64,000 bases of DNA, taken from assembly GCF_004363005.1 (NCBI RefSeq), contig NZ_SNYH01000002.1, positions 1 through 64,000 on the forward strand, in the 5' to 3' direction. Position numbers and translations under genes: made by a program. Under the pieces are notes generated by a model that saw only the letters and a program-made list of their open reading frames with translations, was not told the DNA's origin and did no database searches. The DNA is from Tenacibaculum caenipelagi. GTDB taxonomy: Bacteria > Bacteroidota > Bacteroidia > Flavobacteriales > Flavobacteriaceae. Shown here piece by piece: positions 18,801 through 27,919 of the stretch; positions within the stretch are counted from its first letter, which is position 1, and every line of letters begins with the position of its first letter.

Positions 18801-19226
18801 ATGACTATCAAAGAAATACAAGAAGAAATTATTGATGAGTTTTCAATGTTTGAAGACTGGATGGAGCGTTACGAATACATCATTGAACTAGGAAAATCAT
18901 TACCTTTAATAGACGAGGCGTATAAATTAGATGAAAATTTAATAAAAGGGTGTCAATCAAAGGTATGGTTACACTCTGAATTAAATGATGGTGTTATAAA
19001 CTTTACTGCTGATAGTGATGCCATTTTAACTAAAGGAATTGTGGCGCTATTATTGAGAGTATTTTCTAACCAAACACCGAAAGCTATTTTAGATGCCGAT
19101 ACTGAATTTATAGACGAAATAGGATTAAAAGAACACTTAAGCCCTACACGTGCTAACGGATTAGTATCAATGGTAAAACAAATAAAAATGTATGCGATTG
19201 CACAGCAATCAAAATTAGCTAATTAA
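18801..19226 (+). CDS. sufE: Cysteine desulfuration protein SufE
   Basis: A 141-residue cytoplasmic sulfur-transfer protein. SufE accepts persulfide sulfur from the desulfurase SufS and hands it to the SufBCD scaffold. The active cysteine is Cys51 in LIKGCQSKVWL, the same motif and position as in Escherichia coli SufE. It starts a five-gene plus-strand unit with a DUF59 gene six bases downstream. sufBCDS are not in the window, so the Suf genes are split or lie outside. Confidence 0.95.
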   Translation: MTIKEIQEEIIDEFSMFEDWMERYEYIIELGKSLPLIDEAYKLDENLIKGCQSKVWLHSELNDGVINFTADSDAILTKGIVALLLRVFSNQTPKAILDADTEFIDEIGLKEHLSPTRANGLVSMVKQIKMYAIAQQSKLAN

Positions 19227-19232
19227 GAAGTT

Positions 19233-19559
19233 ATGAGCATGACTGAAGATCAATTAGAAGAATTAGGAGATAAAATCGTTCGTGTATTAAAAACTATATA
19301 CGACCCAGAAATCCCAGTTGATATTTACGAACTAGGGTTGATTTATGATGTATTTATTTCAGAAGAAAACGATGCCAAAATATTAATGACGTTGACTTCT
19401 CCTAACTGTCCTGTTGCGGAGACTTTACCTGTTGAAGTTGAAGAAAAGGTAAAGACGTTAAAAGAAATTAACAATTGTGAGGTTGAAATTACTTTTGACC
19501 CTACTTGGACACAAGACATGATGAGTGAAGAAGCTAAATTAGAGTTAGGAATGTTATAG
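19233..19559 (+). CDS. MIP18/DUF59-family Fe-S cluster assembly protein
   Basis: A 108-residue cytoplasmic protein of the MIP18/PaaD/SufT-like family. Its hallmark segments are YDPEIPVDIYELGLIYDV (residues 23-40) and LTSPNCPVAETLP with Cys59. Family members assist maturation of iron-sulfur proteins. It lies six bases after sufE and just before DUF2480, an arrangement common in Flavobacteriia, so a role beside the Suf machinery is likely. Confidence 0.9.
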   Translation: MSMTEDQLEELGDKIVRVLKTIYDPEIPVDIYELGLIYDVFISEENDAKILMTLTSPNCPVAETLPVEVEEKVKTLKEINNCEVEITFDPTWTQDMMSEEAKLELGML

Positions 19560-19602
19560 TTTACCTTTTAAATTAAAGTTTTTAACCTTTTTCAACTAAA
19601 TC

Positions 19603-20112
19603 ATGGCAGAAGAAATTATTAACAGAATAGCAAATAGCAACCTTATTACGATAGATCTTGAAGATTTTTATCCAAAAGGCAACCGCATAGTATTCGATAT
19701 TAAAGACTGGTTATTTGAAGGATTGATTCTTCGTGAAAAAGATTTTAGAGAGTCTGTAAAAAATCACGATTGGTCTCAATACCAAGATAACTATGTAGCT
19801 TTAACTTGTTCTTCTGACGCCATCATCCCTTCTTGGGCATACTTGTTATTAACTGTAGAATTATCTGCTTTTGCTAAAAAAATAGTAGTTGGAGATTTAA
19901 CTTTGCTTGAAACAGTTATTTATCAAGATATTATAAATCTGATTAATACATCCGATTATAAAGATAAACCTGTAATTATTAAAGGTTGTGCTAATAAGCA
20001 AATACCATCATCTGCGTATACCTTATTAATTGAAAAAATTAAACCTGTAGCAAAAACCATTATGTTTGGTGAGGCTTGCTCGACAGTCCCCCTTTATAAA
20101 AGAAAAAAGTAA
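19603..20112 (+). CDS. DUF2480 family protein
   Basis: A 169-residue soluble protein with no signal peptide. It matches my recollection of DUF2480, a Bacteroidota family found beside Suf genes. Two WAYLLL/SAYTLL-type helices, each followed by a conserved stretch, suggest an internal duplication. A CSS motif lies in VALTCSSDAIIPSWAY, and two further cysteines are in IIKGCANKQIP and GEACSTVPLYK. No biochemical role is known to me. Position in the sufE unit argues for a function in Fe-S metabolism. Confidence 0.82.
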   Translation: MAEEIINRIANSNLITIDLEDFYPKGNRIVFDIKDWLFEGLILREKDFRESVKNHDWSQYQDNYVALTCSSDAIIPSWAYLLLTVELSAFAKKIVVGDLTLLETVIYQDIINLINTSDYKDKPVIIKGCANKQIPSSAYTLLIEKIKPVAKTIMFGEACSTVPLYKRKK

Positions 20113-20138
20113 TTCGATTTATAAAACTCTTTAACTTA

Positions 20139-21089
20139 ATGAAAAAGCTATTACTAACGCTGTTTGTATGTTGTTCTTTCACTATAGTTTCCCAAGAAAC
20201 TCAAAAGGATAGCATCCCTACATTAAAATTAGCATCTAATCCTATAAAAATAGACATCGCTTCTATTGTGCTTAACGATAGCATATCTGCCAAACCTTTA
20301 AAAAAGAAAGATGTCCCAAAAAAATGGACTGTTATAGGTAAGTATACTTTTCTTTTTAATCAATCATCATTTTCTAATTGGGCTGCTGGTGGAAATAACA
20401 CAGTTGCAGGTAACATGAGTCTTGGCTATGACTTCAACTACAAAAAAAATAAATGGAACTGGGATAACAAAATAATCACTGCCTATGGTTTAAGTTATGT
20501 AGACGGACAAGGAGTAAGAAAAACCGATGACCAATTTGAATACAACTCGTTGCTTGGGTTAAAAACCTCAAAATTATGGTTTTTCTCTTTTTTTAGTAAT
20601 TTTAAAACACAATACTCTAGAGGATATGACTATAAGCAAACCCCTGTAGTTTCTGTGTCAGATTTCTTTTCTCCTGCTTATTGGAGTTTCGGTCCTGGTA
20701 TGTTATGGAAAAAAAATGACGATGCAAGGATAAACATTGCACCAGCTACAGCTCGTTATACGTTTGTTTCTGATGAGTTTTCAGGAAAATATGGTGTTGC
20801 AGAAAACAGAAACACAAAGTTTGGATTGGGGTTTAACCTTTCAGCATATTTTAAACGAGAAATTATGGAAGATGTAACTATGGAAAGTATTGTAGCACTC
20901 TATTCAGACTATTTAAGTAATCCTCAAAATATTGATATTGATTATCAACTAAACTTCTTTGTTAAAATTAATAAAAACTTGTCTACAAACCTTGGTTTAC
21001 ACGCCTTGGTTGATGATGATTCCTCTAAAAATGTACAGCTTAAAGAGGTATTTGGACTAGGCTTAAATTATATTTTCCATAAAACGTGA
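20139..21089 (+). CDS. DUF3078 family outer-membrane-type protein (first copy)
   Basis: A 316-residue exported protein. The signal peptide is MKKLLLTLFVCCSFTIVSQ. From about residue 65 it shares the pattern of the next gene: YTFLFNQSSFSNWAAGG, WNWDNKIITAYGLSY, FSPAYWSFGPGMLWKKNDD, and a closing GLGLNYIF. Alternating hydrophobic residues and the aromatic C-terminus suggest an outer-membrane beta barrel. The family (DUF3078) has no assigned function. This copy carries about 45 extra residues between signal peptide and barrel. Confidence 0.82.
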   Translation: MKKLLLTLFVCCSFTIVSQETQKDSIPTLKLASNPIKIDIASIVLNDSISAKPLKKKDVPKKWTVIGKYTFLFNQSSFSNWAAGGNNTVAGNMSLGYDFNYKKNKWNWDNKIITAYGLSYVDGQGVRKTDDQFEYNSLLGLKTSKLWFFSFFSNFKTQYSRGYDYKQTPVVSVSDFFSPAYWSFGPGMLWKKNDDARINIAPATARYTFVSDEFSGKYGVAENRNTKFGLGFNLSAYFKREIMEDVTMESIVALYSDYLSNPQNIDIDYQLNFFVKINKNLSTNLGLHALVDDDSSKNVQLKEVFGLGLNYIFHKT

Positions 21090-21169
21090 CTTTCACCTTA
21101 GCATTTTGTCTAAAACCTATATAAGGCGTATTTTCGCGCCCTTAAAAAAATAAATTAAAAATTACTACA

Positions 21170-22009
21170 ATGAAAAAATTACTAGCAATCATTTTGTTTT
21201 TAGGTGCTTTAACATTAAGCGCACAAGATGATAAGAAAGAAGAGCCAAAAGATGGGTGGAAACGAAGCGGTAATATCACATTCTTATTCAATCAATCAGC
21301 TTTTAATAACTGGTTGGCAGGTGGAACCAATAACATTTCTGGTACCGTTGGGCTTAACTATAATTTTAATTATACAAAAGGTGATTGGGCCTGGGACAAC
21401 AAATTAATTGCTTCTTACGGTTTAACAAAGTTAAAAGGAGAAGAGATACAGAAAACTGATGATCGTTTGGAGTTCAATTCTTTGGTTGGAAAAAAAGCAA
21501 GCGGATACTGGTATTATTCTGCTTTTTTAAATTTTAAAACGCAAATATCATCAACTTATGCAGACGGAACGCAAACCTCTCACTTTTTCTCTCCAGCATA
21601 TTTTCAATTTGGACCTGGTATGCTATGGAAAAAACACGATAACTTAAAAGTAAATATTGCTCCTGCAACCTCTAAAGTAATTCTTGTACATGGACATTTA
21701 ACAGAAACTGGAGAAGCTTTTGGTGTAGCTCAAGGAGAAACCTCTCGTTATGAATTAGGAGCTGCTGTAAATGCATATTATAAGTTGGATGTAATGAAAA
21801 ATGTATCTGTAGAAAATATTTTAAATTTATACAGCAACTATTTAGAAGATTTTCAAAATGTTGACATCGATTATACCATTAACGTAGTTATGAAGGTTAA
21901 TAAATACTTATCAGCAAATCTTTCTATGCAAACAATTTATGACGACAATGCTTATGAAGGTTTTCAAACAAGAGAAGTATTTGGCCTAGGTATAAACTAC
22001 GGCTTTTAA
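21170..22009 (+). CDS. DUF3078 family outer-membrane-type protein (second copy)
   Basis: A 279-residue paralog of the gene before it. The signal peptide ends near LTLSAQDD. Shared blocks are ITFLFNQSAFNNWLAGG, WAWDNKLIASYGLTKL and FSPAYFQFGPGMLWKKHD, and the C-terminus FGLGINYGF ends in Phe as outer-membrane barrels do. The two copies probably arose by tandem duplication. It ends the sufE unit at a strong terminator. Confidence 0.82.
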   Translation: MKKLLAIILFLGALTLSAQDDKKEEPKDGWKRSGNITFLFNQSAFNNWLAGGTNNISGTVGLNYNFNYTKGDWAWDNKLIASYGLTKLKGEEIQKTDDRLEFNSLVGKKASGYWYYSAFLNFKTQISSTYADGTQTSHFFSPAYFQFGPGMLWKKHDNLKVNIAPATSKVILVHGHLTETGEAFGVAQGETSRYELGAAVNAYYKLDVMKNVSVENILNLYSNYLEDFQNVDIDYTINVVMKVNKYLSANLSMQTIYDDNAYEGFQTREVFGLGINYGF

Positions 22010-22029
22010 AAAACACAACATACTTAACC

Positions 22030-22064
22030 AAAACCTCAAGAATAATGCTCTTGAGGTTTTCTTT
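22030..22064 (+). terminator. Terminator of the sufE-DUF3078 unit
   Basis: A perfect 12-bp stem (AAAACCTCAAGA / TCTTGAGGTTTT) with a 7-base loop and a following T-rich run, 20 bases after the second DUF3078 stop. Confidence 0.9.
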
Positions 22065-22094
22065 TTTATGTATTTTAGCTTAAAAATTTAACAA

Positions 22095-23168
22095 ATGTCT
22101 TTATTAATAGTTTACGCAACCCTTTCTATATTCTTCTCTTTTTTATGCTCCATATTAGAAGCTGTTTTATTAAGTGTAACCCCCACGTTTATAAATGTTA
22201 AAAAGAAAGAAGAAAAAGCTTATGCTAATCAGCTTGAAGCCTTAAAAAAAGATGTTGACAAACCTTTAATCGCTATTTTAACAGTAAATACAATTGCACA
22301 TACTGTAGGTGCAATTTTAGTGGGCGCACAAGCAAAAAAAATCTTTAGCGATGAAGGAAATGGTGTTTTCATTGTTTCTGCAATAATGACCATTTTAATT
22401 TTAGTTGCTTCTGAAATTATTCCTAAAACTATTGGAGCTACTTATTGGAAATCATTAGCTGGCTTTTCAACAAAAGCATTAAATATTCTTATTTTCTTTT
22501 GCAAATACACAGGTATTATTTGGGTATTGCAACTATTTACCAAACTATTTGGTAAAGGAGCCCATGGCGAAAGTGTTTTAAGTAGAGAAGATTTTTCTGC
22601 CATGACCGATATTGCTGAACAAGAAGGCGTTTTTCATGAAAGTGAAAGTAAAGTGATAAGAAATATGTTAAACTTTAAACAAGTACAAGCAAAACATATT
22701 ATGACCCCTAGAACGGTTCTTAAAACTGCTGATGAAAACCAAACCATTGAATCTTTTTTCAATGAAAACAGGCCTTTACCTTTTTCTAGAATTCCTGTAT
22801 ATGCTGAAAACTCTGATAATATAACAGGGTATATTTTAAAAGATCAACTATTACTTTCTCTTGTTGACAATAAAGGAAATGAACCTTTAAAATCAATTAA
22901 AAGAGAAATCATTATCGCCAGCAAAGAGCTATCTATCCCTAATTTATTTGAAAAATTAATAGCGCAAAGAGAACATCTAGCTTTAGTTGTTGATGAATAC
23001 GGATCAGTAAGTGGACTAGTTACGCAAGAAGACGTTATAGAAACCCTTTTAGGCTTTGAAATTATGGACGAGAGTGATAATGTTGCCAATCTACAAAACA
23101 TGGCTAGAAAAAGCTGGGAACAACGTGCTAAACGACTAGGAATAATTGATGATACTAAAAACGAATAA
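22095..23168 (+). CDS. CNNM/CBS-domain membrane protein (HlyC/CorC family)
   Basis: A 357-residue inner-membrane protein. Residues 1-155 are a CNNM (DUF21) domain with about four hydrophobic segments. Residues about 185-320 form a CBS pair: TPRTVLKTADENQTIESF and LALVVDEYGSVSGLVTQED. The C-terminal CorC/HlyC domain found in longer relatives is missing. Family members are linked to magnesium, cobalt or sodium export, but some are only called hemolysins by history. No partner gene is evident. Confidence 0.87.
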   Translation: MSLLIVYATLSIFFSFLCSILEAVLLSVTPTFINVKKKEEKAYANQLEALKKDVDKPLIAILTVNTIAHTVGAILVGAQAKKIFSDEGNGVFIVSAIMTILILVASEIIPKTIGATYWKSLAGFSTKALNILIFFCKYTGIIWVLQLFTKLFGKGAHGESVLSREDFSAMTDIAEQEGVFHESESKVIRNMLNFKQVQAKHIMTPRTVLKTADENQTIESFFNENRPLPFSRIPVYAENSDNITGYILKDQLLLSLVDNKGNEPLKSIKREIIIASKELSIPNLFEKLIAQREHLALVVDEYGSVSGLVTQEDVIETLLGFEIMDESDNVANLQNMARKSWEQRAKRLGIIDDTKNE

Positions 23169-23191
23169 GAGCTTCTAATTATATTCAAAAT

Positions 23192-23225
23192 AAAAAGAGG
23201 TGTGAATTGATTCACACCTCTTTTT
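23192..23225. terminator. Bidirectional terminator between CNNM and TonB-receptor genes
   Basis: A perfect 15-bp stem (AAAAAGAGGTGTGAA / TTCACACCTCTTTTT) with loop TTGA between two convergent genes. T tracts exist in both readings. Confidence 0.92.
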
Positions 23226-23260
23226 GTTTATCTTTTATGTACTAAACAACTATCTATTTG

Positions 23261-25945
23261 TTAGTCATTTATTATCCAAGAAACATAGTACATCGAACCA
23301 ATTAAACCTGATCCTGGTGCAACCATATATTCTTTACCTGTTAAGTTAGTTCCTCCAATTTTAAATCTTGATTTTATAGCAGGAACTCTATAGTTCATTT
23401 GTGCATCTAATACAGTTCTTGAGTCTACCGTAGCATCTAAGAAACTTGATTGCCATAAGAACTCATTTTGCCATCTAAGATTTATGTTGAACCCAAAGTT
23501 ATTAAATAAGTTTTGGTTTCCAAACATAACTTTTACTTGATGTTCTGGAGTGTTAAACCCTGATTTAAAAGTTGGGTCTGTACTTTGATCAAAAACTAAT
23601 TTTGTATATGTATAGTTTGCTCCGAAATTAAATGTTTTAAACACTTTTGTGTTCAATCCTATTCCAATACCATATGAATCAATATCAGCAGACGTGTTTG
23701 TGTTTAACACAAACTCTGTATAATCGCCATTAGCAAAGGCAGCATCTGCCTGTGCATCTGGAGTCCCATCTACTTCTACTCCTCCGTAATTAGGTACAAA
23801 AACATTTTTAAATGCTACGAAGTTTTCATATTGATTATAATAACCGTTAATATCTAACTCTAATAAACTTTTACTATCCAAATCAATAATACTTCTATAT
23901 CCAACTTCATAAGAAGTAACTTGTTCTGGTTTTATCGGATCGACATCTATCTTTACCAAATTAGATAAATTTTCAAAAGATTTTCCAAAAGCATCACTTC
24001 CTGTAATTTCATTAGTCGTACCATCCTGGTTCAATACCGTTGTTGAAAAACGATCTATGTTCTCATTTGACGTACCTAAGATGTACTTACTAGGCCCTGA
24101 ACGTAATCCAAAATACTGCTCAGTGATACTTGGGTTTCTAAATCCTGTTTGATATGAAGCTCTTAATATGTGATTTTTAGTTTGACCTAAAGAATAGTTT
24201 ACAGCTACCCTTGGCGAGAAATTCCCTTCAAAGTTTTTAGACTTATCATAACGAACAGATCCTGTAAGTTTTAACCTGTCATCTAAAAATTTCTTTTGAA
24301 TTTGAGAGTATGCACCTACCATATCGAAAGTAATACCACTGTTTTCATCAGTAAACAAGGTTCCATTAGAGTTAATATCATACTTACGGTAAGAACCTCC
24401 TATCTGAATTTCTCCCCAACGAATAATATCTCTAAAGTTATAATTTGCATCTGCATGATAAAAAGATGTTTGATCTTTAATTGCAGCTCCTCCTTCATTA
24501 ATTGGAGTATTGATTACCTCTTCTAACGCATTTTTAAATTCAACCGTTCCTGGTACAAATCTATTTCTGTTAGCATAATTTCTTGCTTGTTCATCACTAC
24601 CCGTTGTAGAAAAAACGGTTGCATATTCTCCAAACCAATTTTTAGATGAATTGTACTTTTCATTTAAAGCAATCGCTGCAAATCGTAAATCGTGACTTTT
24701 TCCTGAATCGTTTCCTGTATAATACCCTCTTACGAAAAAGTTTTTACCTAAGAACTCTAATTTATACTGCTCAATAAAATATCCTTTTTGTGAGAACCTA
24801 TTCGTTCCTTGATACGTATTATCTCCTCTAGAGTAACGAGTATTCAATACAATTTCTAACGCATCATTGGCCCAAGGTCTAATATGTAATGATCCATCAA
24901 ATTTTAAGTTATAACCATTATAATTTGTTAAATCCTTTTCATCATATCCCGTTCTACTTACTTTTCCAATGCCTGGTATAGTGTATGAAATTTCATCTCC
25001 GTATACATTTACACCATCGTAATCAATTGCTGTATCTCTATCTCCATCAGTAATTGTTCCTCCAATACCGGTTGTATTACTAGTATCATTTGCATGCCAT
25101 TCTTCTGCTGAGAAATACGTTAAATTAACTTTTCCTGCGATATAGTTATTAAACTTATAAGCCATGCGTACTCCTGCATCATAAAAAGGATTATTCCCTG
25201 CTTCCTCTTGTGACATAGTACCTGTTTTAATATAAGTACTAATACCAGCTTTATCAAATGGATTTTTACTTCTCATTAATAAAATACCGTTAAAGGCATT
25301 CGCCCCATAAAGAGCAGAAGAAGCTCCCGGAAGAATTTCAACATTCTTAACATCTAAATCTGAAAGTCCAACAAGGTTTCCTGCTGAGAAGTTTAACGCT
25401 GGAATTGAGGTTTCCACCCCATCCACTAACTGCACAAAACGAGTGTTATCAAACGTAGAGAAACCACGAGCGTTGATAGATTTAAACCCATAGTTTGCCT
25501 CACGTGACTCAATTCCTTTTAAGTTTACCAATCCATCATAAAACGAAGGAGAAGTATTTCTTTTAATATCTATTTCTCCCATTCTTTCAATAGTTACTGG
25601 TGATTCAATAACTCGTTCAGGAGATCTCGAAGCTGAAATTACAACTTCATCTAACGCAACATTTTCTTTTAAAATAACATTTATTTCTTGATCTTTTGTA
25701 GCTACTTCAATGATTTCTGTTTTGTATCCAAAAGCAGAAACTTGAATTTCAAAAGGGAAATTTTCCTTTACTGTTAACGTAAAGTTTCCATCAAAATCAG
25801 AGGTTGCTCTAGCATCACCCGAAACAACAACTGCATTTGAAAAAGGTTCTAAATATTCGTCATAAACCTTTCCATTTATTGTAGTTTGTCCATAAAAAGA
25901 CACACTACATGCTATAAAAAGTATAGACAGTAGTTTTTTAAACAT
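23261..25945 (-). CDS. TonB-dependent outer-membrane receptor, substrate unknown
   Basis: An 894-residue receptor. A signal peptide (1-20) is followed by a carboxypeptidase-regulatory-like beta domain (about 21-95, GKVYDEYLEPFSNAVVVSG), then the segment DEVVISASRSPERVIESP, and the plug with LPGASSALYGANAFNGILLM. The 22-strand barrel fills the rest and ends in YYVSWIIND. Such receptors import large or scarce ligands (siderophores, vitamins, oligosaccharides, peptides) with energy from TonB-ExbBD. No SusD-like gene accompanies it, so a polysaccharide system is less likely. Two TonB-C-domain genes lie directly upstream in the same direction. Confidence 0.92.
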   Translation of the reverse strand: MFKKLLSILFIACSVSFYGQTTINGKVYDEYLEPFSNAVVVSGDARATSDFDGNFTLTVKENFPFEIQVSAFGYKTEIIEVATKDQEINVILKENVALDEVVISASRSPERVIESPVTIERMGEIDIKRNTSPSFYDGLVNLKGIESREANYGFKSINARGFSTFDNTRFVQLVDGVETSIPALNFSAGNLVGLSDLDVKNVEILPGASSALYGANAFNGILLMRSKNPFDKAGISTYIKTGTMSQEEAGNNPFYDAGVRMAYKFNNYIAGKVNLTYFSAEEWHANDTSNTTGIGGTITDGDRDTAIDYDGVNVYGDEISYTIPGIGKVSRTGYDEKDLTNYNGYNLKFDGSLHIRPWANDALEIVLNTRYSRGDNTYQGTNRFSQKGYFIEQYKLEFLGKNFFVRGYYTGNDSGKSHDLRFAAIALNEKYNSSKNWFGEYATVFSTTGSDEQARNYANRNRFVPGTVEFKNALEEVINTPINEGGAAIKDQTSFYHADANYNFRDIIRWGEIQIGGSYRKYDINSNGTLFTDENSGITFDMVGAYSQIQKKFLDDRLKLTGSVRYDKSKNFEGNFSPRVAVNYSLGQTKNHILRASYQTGFRNPSITEQYFGLRSGPSKYILGTSNENIDRFSTTVLNQDGTTNEITGSDAFGKSFENLSNLVKIDVDPIKPEQVTSYEVGYRSIIDLDSKSLLELDINGYYNQYENFVAFKNVFVPNYGGVEVDGTPDAQADAAFANGDYTEFVLNTNTSADIDSYGIGIGLNTKVFKTFNFGANYTYTKLVFDQSTDPTFKSGFNTPEHQVKVMFGNQNLFNNFGFNINLRWQNEFLWQSSFLDATVDSRTVLDAQMNYRVPAIKSRFKIGGTNLTGKEYMVAPGSGLIGSMYYVSWIIND

Positions 25946-25993
25946 AGTGTTTAATTTTAATTAATTATTGGTATTAAGTTATTTGTGATTTAT

Positions 25994-26749
25994 TTACTCG
26001 TCTAGAGCAAACATGATTGGAAATCCGTATTTTACAGAGGTATGATTACCTCCTTTTTCAGCAGGAATAAACTGTGGTAATTGAGAAACCACTCTTACTG
26101 CTTCATTATTTAATAATTCTCCGTTTTTTGGTCCTAACGTTTTAATATTTTTAACTTGCCCATTCTTATCAATAATGAAACGAACCCAAACTTCTCCTTG
26201 GATTGATTCCTGAACTGCTTGACTTGGGTACCTAAAATGTTTTTGAATATGTTTTACCATTTCAATATTAAAACAATCTAACCTGTCTTTTTCCTTAGCA
26301 TTTTTACATGCAGAAAACAGCGGTATATTATCAACGGTACTAAATTTTTCTGCTTGACGTACTTCTTCTGCAGATAATTTATTTTTAAGGTTCTCTAAAT
26401 TATTCTTTGCCGCTAAAGACTCCTCTGAAGGATTGTCCAACACTAAAGATTGGGTTAAAGCAGTTTCATTACTTGTGCTTTCTACCTTCGCAGTTTCTGC
26501 TAAATCAGCAACTTCTGAAACGACTCTCTTTTTTGGAGTTTCTCTCTTCTTCAAATATCTTCTATTAGCAGATACTTTTACAGAGATTTGGCGTGTTCTC
26601 TTATTGTTTTTATCTTTAGGAGCAATACTACATTTAGTAATGCTATTTAAGTCTAAAGAGCTTTCTGGAGTCTCACATACTTCACGTTGTGATAAAGCTG
26701 TAGTAACGTAAAAACAAACTAACGTTATAAAAAAAATAATTTTTCTCAT
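25994..26749 (-). CDS. Secreted TonB C-terminal-domain protein (copy 1)
   Basis: A 251-residue protein with an N-terminal hydrophobic segment ending in LSQ, which looks like a cleavable signal peptide. The middle is charged and partly coiled (about 75-130). The C-terminal TonB domain spans about 165-250 (HFRYPSQAVQESIQGEVWVR, then QLPQFIPAEKGG). Before it lies DNIPLFSACKNAKEKDRLDC, a cysteine pair shared with the next paralog. There is no Pro-rich spacer as in classic TonB. It sits 48 bases upstream of the receptor and is probably transcribed with it. Whether it energises the receptor is unproven. Confidence 0.82.
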   Translation of the reverse strand: MRKIIFFITLVCFYVTTALSQREVCETPESSLDLNSITKCSIAPKDKNNKRTRQISVKVSANRRYLKKRETPKKRVVSEVADLAETAKVESTSNETALTQSLVLDNPSEESLAAKNNLENLKNKLSAEEVRQAEKFSTVDNIPLFSACKNAKEKDRLDCFNIEMVKHIQKHFRYPSQAVQESIQGEVWVRFIIDKNGQVKNIKTLGPKNGELLNNEAVRVVSQLPQFIPAEKGGNHTSVKYGFPIMFALDE

Positions 26750-26821
26750 ACCTAAGGGGGTGGTTTAACATTATACTTATCAAACTTTTAACAGTTGATA
26801 TTGAAGAGCCTAATGAACGCG

Positions 26822-26829
26822 CAAAGGTA
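26822..26829 (-). promoter_or_regulatory. -7 element of TonB-like copy 1
   Basis: Minus-strand TACCTTTG fits TAnnTTTG, 72 bases before the start. It suggests that copy 1 and the receptor can be transcribed apart from copy 2. Confidence 0.6.
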
Positions 26830-26863
26830 TTCTTTTTTTATAAAAAAACTAATTTTTTGCAAA

Positions 26864-27586
26864 CTATTCTGTTATGGGGTTTAAGGTAAAATCCATAGGA
26901 AAACTGTACAACACATTTGTCTTTTTTCCTTGTTGCTTTCCTGGTATAAATTTGGGTAGTAGTGAAACAATTCTTTCCGCTTCTTGCTTTAAAATTTCAT
27001 GAACTCCAGCTCCTTCAGTTTTAATACTGATTACTTTTCCTGAAGCATCAATAATAAAGCTTACCTTCACATTTCCTTCAATTCCTTTTTCAAGGGCTTT
27101 CTCTGGATAAGTAAACGTATTAACTATATGATTTTTCATTTCATAATTAAAACAATCTTCTTTACTAATTGAAGCACTGGCACATGATGAAAATAAAGGT
27201 ATTTCATCTACCACGTCAAAAGGTACCCCATCAACCTCAATTGGTTTGGATTCGGTGTTAACAAATATCGGGTATAAGTCACTCAAATGGCAAGATTCTA
27301 ACTCATTAATTACATTCAACTTTGAAATATCATGTGCTTTTAAACCATTGGCTAAACTCTCTACTCTTTCAAAATAAACACGTCTTTTTAAATACCTTCT
27401 ACTAGAAACAGTAGTAGCTACAATGATTGACGATTCTTTAGCATTGTCATTTGTTTTCTCAACAAGACATTTATCTACCGAATTTACATCGGTTAGTTCT
27501 TTATTTTTGGAGGTACATACTTCTTGTGCCATAGCTAACTGAATGCTACAGCTCAACATCAAGAATAAAAGTATTTTTCTCATCAC
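26864..27586 (-). CDS. Secreted TonB C-terminal-domain protein (copy 2)
   Basis: A 240-residue paralog of the previous entry. The signal peptide is MMRKILLFLMLSCSIQLAMA, with a cysteine soon after. Both copies share an N-terminal Cys pair 15-16 residues apart, the basic block RRYLKKR/RRYLKRR, the segment IPLFSSC...DCFNYEM, and the TonB domain (FTYPEKALEKGIEGNVKVSF, LLPKFIPGKQQG). Roles are as for copy 1. The arrangement suggests tandem duplication next to the receptor gene. It could have been annotated as an energy transducer, but it lacks the usual anchor and spacer. Confidence 0.8.
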   Translation of the reverse strand: MMRKILLFLMLSCSIQLAMAQEVCTSKNKELTDVNSVDKCLVEKTNDNAKESSIIVATTVSSRRYLKRRVYFERVESLANGLKAHDISKLNVINELESCHLSDLYPIFVNTESKPIEVDGVPFDVVDEIPLFSSCASASISKEDCFNYEMKNHIVNTFTYPEKALEKGIEGNVKVSFIIDASGKVISIKTEGAGVHEILKQEAERIVSLLPKFIPGKQQGKKTNVLYSFPMDFTLNPITE

Positions 27587-27850
27587 AATCTATTTAAGAT
27601 AATACAGGGTAACACAAAAAAATTGAGCATCCATTCCAAGTAATTGTAGGGTTATTACCCAATAATTAATTGAATAAGGTCAATCTAGCAGTTAGACTTT
27701 ATGAATTGATTGTTCTAAAAAAAATCTTGAAGATTCTACTTGTGAAGATTTATATTTTTTCATTTATAGGGGGGATAAAATGGTTAAAAATACTAATATT
27801 AAATACTTACCTTAAAGTTATAATTCTACTATAAGGGACGTAAATATAAC
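27587..27850. other. Intergenic stretch, nothing firmly assigned
   Basis: Between the TonB-like copy 2 start and the hflX terminator. It contains a small inverted repeat, GGGTTATTACCC (27649-27660), and a 23-codon minus-strand frame at 27692-27763. I see no exact -7 element, RNA gene or conserved motif. Confidence 0.4.
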
Positions 27851-27851
27851 A

Positions 27852-27889
27852 AAAAAAGAGCTTAAACAACAATTTTTAAGCTCTTTTTT
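27852..27889 (-). terminator. Terminator of hflX
   Basis: A perfect 15-bp stem (AAAAAAGAGCTTAAA / TTTAAGCTCTTTTTT) with an 8-base loop, 30 bases after the hflX stop. The T tract is present in both readings. Confidence 0.88.
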
Positions 27890-27919
27890 AAATATCCTTT
27901 AGTATTTTATAGCTACAGA

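Noticed and set aside
27692-27763. 23-codon minus-strand frame upstream of TonB-like copy 2
   Set aside because: Too short, with no promoter, terminator or motif of its own.
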